This document shows, one piece after another, positions 1 through 4,617 of a DNA stretch of 6,734 nucleotides. Origin of the DNA: Victivallales bacterium (lineage in GTDB: Bacteria > Verrucomicrobiota > Lentisphaeria > Oligosphaerales > Oligosphaeraceae). How positions within the stretch are numbered: position 1 is the first letter of the stretch; each line of letters begins with the position of its first letter. The notes under the pieces were generated by a model. That model saw only the letters and a list, made by a program, of their open reading frames with translations, did not search any database and was not told where the DNA came from. The stretch lies in assembly GCA_900771165.1 (NCBI GenBank), contig CAAGMX010000166.1, forward strand, positions 1-6,734, read 5' to 3'. Both the position numbers and the translations under genes were made by a program.

Positions 1-20
1 ACACGACGCTCTTCCGATCT
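1..20. other. Residual Illumina adapter sequence (artefact)
   Basis: The first 20 bases, ACACGACGCTCTTCCGATCT, are identical to the last 20 bases of the Illumina TruSeq universal/read-1 adapter. The sequence sits exactly at the window edge, as expected for an untrimmed read assembled into a contig end. The minus-strand gene frame happens to stay open through it, so the adapter would add spurious codons to that protein if not trimmed. I treat it as non-biological. Confidence 0.95.
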
Positions 21-974
21 AAGGGAGAGGACATCGGCAATCCGGTCAAAACGGTGGTTCCGTGTCGAGGGGGTCACCAGGAAAGGACGTTGGAAGACCA
101 GGGAGAACATGACGGCGTGGAAGCTATCCGTCACCACCAGGGGTGCCTTCTGAAGAGCGGCCAGGTAGTCGGGGATGGGGGTGGCGAAGGGGCGATGGAT
201 GCCCGGAGTGGGCAGACGGCGCTGACGGACGGCGATGATCTGCACCGGCTGCCGGGAGACCTTGTGGAAATGCCGCAGGAGCCTTCGGTGATCCGGGGTT
301 TCGTCCAGCAGAACGGCGGTGATGGCGGGCTTCGCCGGTTTTGCCTCCGCCAGAAGGGGTTGATACAGGGAAGGCGGGGCCACCAGGACGGGATCCAGAA
401 CCCGGACCGCATCCTCCCGCCCCAGCCTCCGGCAGATCTCCCGGCCACTTTCCTCCCGGACACTGATGCGGGAGAAGCACCGGAGGAGTCTCTCCATGGC
501 CGTCTGGATCTCCGGGGCGAAATTGCGCTGGGCTCCCTCCCCAAAACTGGCGGCATAGGAACAGGCCCGCACCGTCTCCGGCACGCCCTCCAGGAAATAG
601 CTTTTCCAGGCCTCCCGGGTCAGATCCGGATTCCAGACCTGGTCACTCCCCACCACCACGGTGTCCAGCCCCTGACACAGTTCCGCCACAGAGGCGCTCC
701 GGCGGTCAGAGAGGCGAAGCCAGCCTTCCCGGAATTGGCGGAAGGCCTCCTGCTGGGCCCGTTTCCGAAACTTATACCACGGGGCGTCGGGAATGTCCAT
801 GAAGGGCGGCACCACATCCAGGATGGTGACCTCCACCCCGGGATTCTCCTGCGTCAGAAGATGCTGGAGGGCATAGGCCTGGAGCACCGCCCCGAAATTA
901 TGGGTCCGGTGGAAGGTGAGGATTCCCATGCGCCGGGATGGGGCGCTGCAAGAGTGTGAGAGAGAGGGAGTCAT
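21..974 (-). CDS. Polysaccharide pyruvyl transferase family protein (3' end missing)
   Basis: Members of this family (WcaK/CsaB-like, PF04230) transfer a pyruvyl group from phosphoenolpyruvate onto sugars of surface polysaccharides; others act in related cell-surface glycan modification. The frame is open from 974 down to the adapter, giving 318 residues; the C-terminus is missing. Family hallmarks are visible: MGILTFHRTHNFGAVLQAYA near the N-terminus (residues 16-35), VVVGSDQVWNP at 106-116 and VVTDSFHAVMF at 280-290 with the characteristic SFH, followed by NHRFDRIADVL. The ATG at 974 overlaps the rsmE stop (ATGA) and has GGAGGAG about 12 bases upstream, suggesting translational coupling. 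An in-frame ATG at 929 starts right at the conserved region but has no Shine-Dalgarno, so the mature product could begin there. The acceptor sugar cannot be told from sequence. The family call is firm, the exact start less so. Confidence 0.88.
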
Positions 975-1726
975 ATTCTGGCCGTCTCCTCCAGGGAAGC
1001 GATGCCCAGGAGGCATCCCATGAGAGCGGGCACGGCCGTCTCCACCCGCAGGACAGATTCCCCCAGGGTGACCGGCAAGGCCCCGGCCTGGAGCAAGGCC
1101 GTCTCCTCCTCCGGAGAGAAGCCCCCCTCCGGCCCGACCCACAACGCCGAACAACCCAGGGCGGCCGCAGGGCCCAGAGGACGCCGTTCCGTGGCCTCCG
1201 CCGCCGGAGAGGCCCCGAAGACCGCCCCGTCCCCAGGAGGATACTGCAACAGAGCCTGGCGGAACGTCAAGGGCGGCAGCAGGGGAGGCAGAAAGGGATT
1301 GCCGGATTGCTTCATGGCGCCCACCAGGGTCTCCTTCCAGCCCTCCGACACTTCCTCCGGCCGGGAAACCCCGTATGTACACAAGATGGGCTGAATCCCA
1401 CGGAATCCCAATTCCACCGAGGCCTTCAGCACCAGGTCAAAGGCCTTCCCCCGGGGAGGCGCCACCAGAAGCACCGGGGAAAGGGCCGGACGGGAAAAAC
1501 GCCGACAGGAAAGAATCTGGCACACCGCCTCCCGGCAGGAACGCCCCTCTCCCCGGGAAACCAGCACACACTCCGCCTTCTCCCCTTCTCCGTTCAACAG
1601 CTGCAGGCGATCCCCTGCCTCCAGCCGCAACACCCGCAGGGCATGCTGGGCCTCGGCAGGGGGAAGAGACACGGTGGCCCCAGGCTGATCCAGGGTTTGA
1701 GGAAGATAGAAACGGCGAATCTGCAT
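971..1726 (-). CDS. rsmE: 16S rRNA (uracil(1498)-N3)-methyltransferase RsmE
   Basis: RsmE methylates N3 of U1498 in 16S rRNA of the assembled 30S subunit, using S-adenosylmethionine, in the cytoplasm. The 251-residue length is normal. Residues 1-75 form the PUA-like RNA-binding domain, with HALRVLRLEAGDRLQLLNGEG typical of the family. Residues 80-251 form the SPOUT methyltransferase domain: VAPPRGKAFDLVLKASVELG (89-108), the KQSGNPFLP segment (139-147) matching the usual EQSGR-N-PxIxP motif, and the trefoil-knot cofactor loops LWVGPEGGFSPEEE (195-208) and LGESVLRVETAV (221-232; the usual form is LGxRILRxETA). No clear Shine-Dalgarno precedes ATG 1726. It lies 58 bases downstream of ssb and overlaps the next gene by four bases, so the three genes probably share a transcript. 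Function is confident. Confidence 0.96.
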   Translation of the reverse strand: MQIRRFYLPQTLDQPGATVSLPPAEAQHALRVLRLEAGDRLQLLNGEGEKAECVLVSRGEGRSCREAVCQILSCRRFSRPALSPVLLVAPPRGKAFDLVLKASVELGFRGIQPILCTYGVSRPEEVSEGWKETLVGAMKQSGNPFLPPLLPPLTFRQALLQYPPGDGAVFGASPAAEATERRPLGPAAALGCSALWVGPEGGFSPEEETALLQAGALPVTLGESVLRVETAVPALMGCLLGIASLEETARI

Positions 1727-1784
1727 GGCACGTCAGGGGGATCGGAAAAAGGAAAGGAGCCGGCACACCCCGGGGAGGCCTCCC

Positions 1785-2318
1785 TTAGAAAATACTTTCC
1801 TTAGAAGGCGGTTCCGGAGCTGCGGGAGGGGGAGGAGACGAAGAAAGAGGACGGCGGGACGGCATCGGACGCCCGGGAGCCCCCGGCGCCCCAGAAGAGG
1901 GCACACCCCGGGGCGTCACACGTTCAAAGGCCTCTTCCACCTGGGGAGCCACCTCCCCGGGAGGCGTGGCGATTCCCCCGCTCCGATATCCGTCCAGCAA
2001 CTGCAGGGAATCCCCATAGACGACAGGATTCTTCCGCGTCATCTTGGTCTTGGGATCCACCCAGCTCTCCACATGAAGGCGCCCCTCCACAAACACCGCA
2101 CTCCCCTTCCGCAGGGAATGCTGGCAGAAATCCGCCAGACGCCCCGTGAACAGAATGTCCAGATACTCCACCTCCTCCCGCTGGGAACCATCCTGGGCGT
2201 GGACACGACGGTTGATGGCCAGGCTGAAACGGCAAAACACCGTCCCGCTCTTGCTGCTGTTCAAGGAAGGGTCCCGGGTAAGGCGCCCCATGAGAAAAAC
2301 ACGATTCAAGTTGGGCAT
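1785..2318 (-). CDS. ssb: Single-stranded DNA-binding protein
   Basis: SSB coats single-stranded DNA during replication, recombination and repair and recruits partner enzymes through its C-terminal tip. The 177-residue protein has an N-terminal OB fold (residues 1-110): NRVFLMGRLTRDPSLN, FCRFSLAINR, EEVEYLDILFTGRLADFC, LRKGSAVFVEGRL and ESWVD match the family block by block. Residues 111-177 are a Pro/Gly/Ser-rich disordered tail. The tail ends SKESIF, whereas most bacterial SSBs end in an acidic DDDIPF-type tip; only one acidic residue and the final Phe remain. I chose ATG 2318 because the OB fold begins there. A longer frame from 2414 adds 32 unrelated residues. No Shine-Dalgarno is obvious at 2318. 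The usual rpsF/rpsR neighbours are absent; instead it heads the ssb-rsmE-transferase set. Confidence 0.94.
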   Translation of the reverse strand: MPNLNRVFLMGRLTRDPSLNSSKSGTVFCRFSLAINRRVHAQDGSQREEVEYLDILFTGRLADFCQHSLRKGSAVFVEGRLHVESWVDPKTKMTRKNPVVYGDSLQLLDGYRSGGIATPPGEVAPQVEEAFERVTPRGVPSSGAPGAPGRPMPSRRPLSSSPPPPAAPEPPSKESIF

Positions 2319-2454
2319 GTTCGTAAGATAGTCCGGCTTTTCTTCTCCTCCATGAGACCACGGACTCCTTCGCCCCAGGAAGAACGAACCGCCCCGGAGG
2401 AGATACACCCGCATCTCTTTTCTAATCTCCGGAATGATTCCTCGAATGAAAGTT

Positions 2455-2482
2455 AAAATAAGTCAGATTTGAAAAATTTCAA
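2455..2482 (-). promoter_or_regulatory. Candidate sigma-70-type promoter for ssb-rsmE set
   Basis: On the minus strand TTGAAA (2482-2477, 5 of 6 to the -35 consensus) is followed after 16 bases by TATTTT (2460-2455, 4 of 6 to the -10). It sits in the only strongly AT-rich block upstream of ssb and would give a leader of roughly 130 bases. This is motif matching only; no start-site evidence exists. Confidence 0.4.
2469..2482. promoter_or_regulatory. Inverted repeat TTGAAA-AA-TTTCAA overlapping the candidate -35
   Basis: TTGAAA (2469-2474) and TTTCAA (2477-2482) form a perfect 6-base inverted repeat separated by two bases. The right arm is the proposed minus-strand -35 element, and the left arm reads as a -35-like TTGAAA on the plus strand. 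A protein bound here could control both directions. This is inference from position only. Confidence 0.35.
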
Positions 2483-2518
2483 TATTTTTATGAAAGTTGA
2501 TTTGCATTTATGAAAATT

Positions 2519-2535
2519 GCCCTTATGGTAAGGGC
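2519..2535. promoter_or_regulatory. Perfect 7-bp inverted repeat between ssb and the small coiled-coil gene
   Basis: GCCCTTA (2519-2525), loop TGG, TAAGGGC (2529-2535) is a perfect inverted repeat at the edge of the AT-rich block. No gene ends nearby and no T-run follows on the plus strand, so it is not a normal terminator. It could be an operator or a short leader hairpin. The rest of the 2536-2673 stretch is GC-rich and shows nothing I can assign. Confidence 0.35.
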
Positions 2536-2686
2536 GAGGCCCCTCTTCTCCCCATGTCCGACCCAATCTGTGAAGACACGCCTGCCGCCGCCTTTGGGGA
2601 GACGCCTTTTCCCGTCCGGGGCCTCCCGAGCCATCCGTTGACAGCGGCCAGGCCGTGGCTTCTTCCTCAACCCAAGGAGATCCTGC

Positions 2687-3034
2687 ATGAAAAGTCGAAG
2701 CGTCCTGTTTCTCTTCCTTCTGCTCAGCGGTGCCCTGCTGTGTCCCCTGCTCTCCGCTGCCACCCCCCAGGAGACGGAGTCCCCGAAGACGGAGACGGTC
2801 CAGGAGGCGCCTACGGTGAAGCAGCTTCGGGGCAAGCTTCTGTATAAGCGGAATCAGATCCGGAAGCTGGAGAAGGCCGCCTGCGAGGCGGACGCCGCCC
2901 TCCAGGGAAAGGTGACGGAGCTGGAGAACCAGATCCAGACCCTCTATCAGACCGCGGAACCCAAACTCCAGGCCCTCTACCAGGAAGAAAAGGCCCTGCT
3001 CACCCAAATCCAGGAGGCCACACCTAAGAAATAG
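2687..3034 (+). CDS. Small exported coiled-coil protein, unknown function
   Basis: This 115-residue protein belongs to no family I recognise. It begins with a clear export signal: MKSRS, a hydrophobic core VLFLFLLLSGALLCPLL, and a likely cleavage after LLSA or LLSAA (about residues 24-25). A short Pro/Glu/Thr-rich linker follows (about 26-43). Residues 44-110 are strongly helical and heptad-like, rich in Leu, Lys, Glu and Gln, and should form a coiled coil, perhaps an oligomer or hairpin in the periplasm. The only Cys of the mature part is in KAACEAD. AAGGAG at 2674-2679, seven bases before ATG 2687, is a good Shine-Dalgarno and fixes the start. It is transcribed away from ssb and ends in a strong hairpin, so it is probably monocistronic. 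A Skp/OmpH-like periplasmic chaperone or cell-wall spacer role is conceivable but unsupported. Confidence 0.8.
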   Translation: MKSRSVLFLFLLLSGALLCPLLSAATPQETESPKTETVQEAPTVKQLRGKLLYKRNQIRKLEKAACEADAALQGKVTELENQIQTLYQTAEPKLQALYQEEKALLTQIQEATPKK

Positions 3035-3047
3035 AACCCCATCCCCC

Positions 3048-3104
3048 CCCCGGGATCCTCCTTTTCCTTAAGCAAGCGAACGGGGGGAAGAGGAGATCCC
3101 GGGG
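3048..3104 (+). terminator. 19-bp bulged hairpin downstream of the small coiled-coil gene
   Basis: CCCCGGGATC (3048-3057) pairs with GATCCCGGGG (3095-3104). After a one-base bulge (C3058), TCCTTTTCC (3059-3067) pairs with GGAAGAGGA (3086-3094), including one G-U pair. The loop is 18 bases. It starts 14 bases after the stop codon. The following bases, CTTTCTC, are only a weak U-tract, so it may be an imperfect intrinsic terminator or a 3' stabilising hairpin. Confidence 0.6.
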
Positions 3105-3252
3105 CTTTCTCAGGGAAAGGCCTGGTTTTCCCCTGGGAGCCAGGAAGAAAATATTTTCCCTGGGCTACGCTTGCAATGCCCAGAAAAAAAGTTATCTTAT
3201 GATGAAAACGTGAAAAGCCGGGGGATTTTTTGGAAAATCTGAAATTTTCCGC
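3105..3252. other. Non-coding AT-tract region with inverted repeats upstream of the abundant secreted protein
   Basis: No gene is supported here. There is an inverted pair CAGGGAAA (3111-3118) / TTTCCCTG (3155-3162), a pair CTGGGC (3160-3165) / GCCCAG (3178-3183), a run of seven A (3184-3190), further A and T tracts, and a perfect 7-bp inverted repeat GGAAAAT-CTGAA-ATTTTCC (3232-3250) abutting the -35 at 3253. The A/T tracts just upstream of the -35 resemble an UP element that raises RNA polymerase binding. CGCTTGCAA occurs at 3168-3176 and again at 3250-3258. Confidence 0.45.
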
Positions 3253-3281
3253 TTGCAACCCCCTGGCGAGTGCGCTAGAGT
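3253..3281 (+). promoter_or_regulatory. Likely promoter of the abundant secreted protein
   Basis: TTGCAA (3253-3258, 4 of 6 to the -35 consensus), an ideal 17-base spacer, then TAGAGT (3276-3281, 4 of 6 to the -10). AT tracts directly upstream could act as an UP element. Transcription would start near 3288 and give a leader of about 140 bases. A second TTGCAA at 3171-3176 with TATCTT at 3193-3198 (16-base spacer) could be an upstream tandem promoter. Confidence 0.5.
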
Positions 3282-3315
3282 ACGTGTTCGTACCCTGAAA
3301 AATGGCCGGGGACGT

Positions 3316-3339
3316 GGGAATTTTCCCAATTGGGATTCC
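3316..3339 (+). promoter_or_regulatory. Palindromic element in the 5' leader
   Basis: Within the proposed leader, TCCCAATTGGGA (3324-3335) is a perfect 12-base palindrome. It overlaps a second inverted pair GGGAA (3316-3320) / TTCCC (3323-3327) and a third GGAAT (3317-3321) / ATTCC (3335-3339). The pairings are mutually exclusive, so the leader RNA could switch between folds, or the DNA could be an operator just downstream of the start site. Confidence 0.3.
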
Positions 3340-3418
3340 TTCCGAGTAGCCCCCCAGGCCAGAGAGACACTTTTGTTTTTTAGGTTTGTTTCCCCAATCG
3401 TTCCCCTCAACCCAAAAC

Positions 3419-3423
3419 AAGGA
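3419..3423 (+). promoter_or_regulatory. Shine-Dalgarno fixing the start at 3431
   Basis: AAGGA lies seven bases before ATG 3431. It supports that start over an in-frame ATG at 3386, which would place 15 polar residues in front of an otherwise perfect signal peptide. Confidence 0.7.
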
Positions 3424-3430
3424 CAAGACA

Positions 3431-4357
3431 ATGAAGAAATCTCTCATCGCTTTGTTTGTTGCAGCTTTCTGCTTCAGCAGCATGGCTCAGGTCCTGGTCT
3501 ATGACTTCTCCGCTTCCTTCAAGCGCCTGGACGTCAAGCAGGTGACCTACTCCTACAAGAAAGACGGCGTCGTCGTGAAGAACGCCAAGATGGACTCCCC
3601 CAAGGTGGTCAGCGACAAGTTCACCGGCTACATGGTGATCGATGCCTGCGAGAAGTGCGAAGGCGCCATGGAAGAGAGCACCGATACCAACCAGGCCATC
3701 TTCTACATCACCCGCAGCGGTGACAAGGCCAAGAACATCTACCGCGCTGTTGGCGATTTCGATGCCAACATGTTCGGCGCCAAGCCCATGCTCCGCGGTC
3801 AGGAGATCGTGAACGGCGACAAGTTCACCGATGCCTCCGGCGAGTTCTACCTGCCCCTGTCCTGGGGTCAGGATGACAACCACGTGGGCTTCCTGGGCTT
3901 CGACAACCTGAGCAACGACAACACCTTCTACGGCCAGGGCTACGGCAAGGTCTCCAAGCTGACCACCGTGGAGAAGGAAACCATCACCGAGGGCGATGAC
4001 TGCGACGGCACCACCACCACCGTGATCACCAACGAGACCACCTGCTGGATGGTGAAGACCCTCTCCGGCGTCGTGGACGGCTGGAGCGAGTACACCGGCG
4101 TCTGCAACGACTTCCTCTTCGACGTCTGCGACCTGGAGACCCCCACCATGAACAAGTGGGCTCCCCTCCCCGGCACCTTCACCCTGAAGCTGAACAACGC
4201 TCTGACTTTCAACAAGAAGGAGTTCCGCTTCGAGGACTTCGCCGCTGCTGAGGAAGAGATCCTGGCCAAGCTCCGCAAGGGTGACAAGCCCGTCTACGCT
4301 CCCGCTGGTGAGAACACCCCCGAGGGTCTCGAGCCCGGCGAGCAGTGGGGCGAGTAA
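3431..4357 (+). CDS. Secreted cysteine-containing protein of unknown family, probably very abundant
   Basis: I do not recognise a family. The 308-residue product starts MKKSLIALFVAAFCFSSMAQ, a classic Sec signal peptide with likely cleavage after SMA (residue 19). The mature part is acidic, rich in Gly, Asp, Thr, Phe and Tyr, and predicted mostly beta. It has exactly six cysteines (73, 76, 191, 205, 225, 233), including a CxxC at 73-76 and a cluster at 191-233, so up to three disulfides are possible. No lipobox, C-terminal anchor or enzyme motif is visible. Residues 264-282 look helical, and the tail is Pro/Glu/Gly-rich. Codon choice is far more uniform than in its neighbours (Lys almost always AAG, Asn AAC, Ile ATC, Thr ACC), a sign of high expression. 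Its own promoter, long leader, Shine-Dalgarno and double 3' hairpin support a monocistronic, strongly expressed unit. A surface-layer-like or other structural envelope component is a plausible inference, not shown. Confidence 0.85.
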   Translation: MKKSLIALFVAAFCFSSMAQVLVYDFSASFKRLDVKQVTYSYKKDGVVVKNAKMDSPKVVSDKFTGYMVIDACEKCEGAMEESTDTNQAIFYITRSGDKAKNIYRAVGDFDANMFGAKPMLRGQEIVNGDKFTDASGEFYLPLSWGQDDNHVGFLGFDNLSNDNTFYGQGYGKVSKLTTVEKETITEGDDCDGTTTTVITNETTCWMVKTLSGVVDGWSEYTGVCNDFLFDVCDLETPTMNKWAPLPGTFTLKLNNALTFNKKEFRFEDFAAAEEEILAKLRKGDKPVYAPAGENTPEGLEPGEQWGE

Positions 4358-4373
4358 TCTGGCGATGACAGCC

Positions 4374-4406
4374 ATAGGTCTGTCCCTCCTGTAGGGACGG
4401 GCCTAT
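4374..4406 (+). terminator. 14-bp hairpin after the abundant secreted gene
   Basis: Bases 4374-4387 pair with 4393-4406 over 14 base pairs (three of them G-U) around a CCTGT loop, 16 bases after the stop. The next eight bases are all C, not T, so it does not end transcription by itself. It probably acts with the terminator that follows, or protects the mRNA 3' end. Confidence 0.6.
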
Positions 4407-4419
4407 CCCCCCCCGTAAA

Positions 4420-4451
4420 GGAAGGAATAGTTCGCTATTCCTTCCTTTTTT
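4420..4451 (+). terminator. Intrinsic terminator with UUCG tetraloop
   Basis: GGAAGGAATAG (4420-4430), loop TTCG, CTATTCCTTCC (4435-4445), then six T (4446-4451). The 11-bp stem is perfect, can extend by three A-T pairs, and carries the extra-stable UUCG loop. This is a textbook rho-independent terminator for the gene ending at 4357. Confidence 0.95.
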
Positions 4452-4513
4452 GTTCCCGGAAAGGACTGGGAAGGAGAGGCCTCCACTCCGTGGGGTGCTT
4501 AATCCCTCTTCCT

Positions 4514-4540
4514 CGGCAGGGAACCTGCCGCCCCTAGGGG
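4514..4540 (+). promoter_or_regulatory. Hairpin plus palindrome in the leader of the HEAT-like gene
   Basis: CGGCAGG-GAA-CCTGCCG (4514-4530) is a perfect 7-bp stem with a three-base loop, directly followed by the 10-base palindrome CCCCTAGGGG (4531-4540). They sit between the terminator and ATG 4618. I find no convincing promoter in 4452-4617. The function is unknown: a leader structure or an operator. Confidence 0.35.
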
Positions 4541-4617
4541 AGTCAAAAGGCGGCTTCCTCTTTTCCCCGACCACAGGCCACGGGGTTGTCCCCCCCCGAT
4601 TTCCTTCCCTAGCTCCC

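Larger units (their letters stand above)
2446..2518 (+). repeat. Three copies of ATGAAARTT in the divergent control region
   Basis: ATGAAAGTT occurs at 2446-2454 and 2490-2498, and ATGAAAATT at 2510-2518. The last two belong to a longer near-identical 13-base repeat (TTTATGAAA[G/A]TTG at 2487-2499 and 2507-2519) with a 20-base period, about two helical turns. The first copy is 44 bases away, about four turns. Same-face spacing next to a candidate promoter suggests binding sites for a regulator, but the block is AT-rich and chance repeats are possible. Confidence 0.4.

Noticed and set aside
54..959. Long plus-strand open frame (301 codons) opposite the pyruvyl transferase gene
   Set aside because: It is the antisense of a gene with clear family motifs; its translation is low-complexity Gly/His/Arg-rich with no domain, as expected for a shadow in GC-rich DNA.
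1773..1784. Palindrome GGGAGGCCTCCC between ssb and rsmE as a terminator
   Set aside because: It is a short symmetric sequence with no loop and no following T-run on the minus strand; chance is likely in GC-rich DNA, and read-through into rsmE is expected.
938..1804. Plus-strand open frame of 288 codons opposite rsmE
   Set aside because: rsmE on the other strand is unambiguous; this frame is Arg/Gly/Pro/His-rich noise.
2319..2414. N-terminal extension of SSB from ATG 2414
   Set aside because: The 32 added residues have no similarity to SSB N-termini, which normally begin just before the first OB-fold strand as at 2318.
2638..2666. Perfect TTGACA at 2638-2643 as the -35 of the small coiled-coil gene
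   Set aside because: The bases at the right spacing (TCTTCC) do not resemble a -10 element, and the start site would lie within the Shine-Dalgarno region.
2453..3007. Minus-strand open frame of 184 codons opposite the small coiled-coil gene
   Set aside because: The plus-strand frame has a signal peptide, Shine-Dalgarno and coiled-coil pattern; the minus frame is Leu/Gly/Arg-rich, lacks these, and would end in the control region.
3407..4375. Minus-strand open frame of 322 codons covering the whole secreted-protein gene
   Set aside because: It reads as repetitive Val/Gly/Leu/His sequence produced by the biased codons of the opposite strand; no signal, start site or motif supports it.
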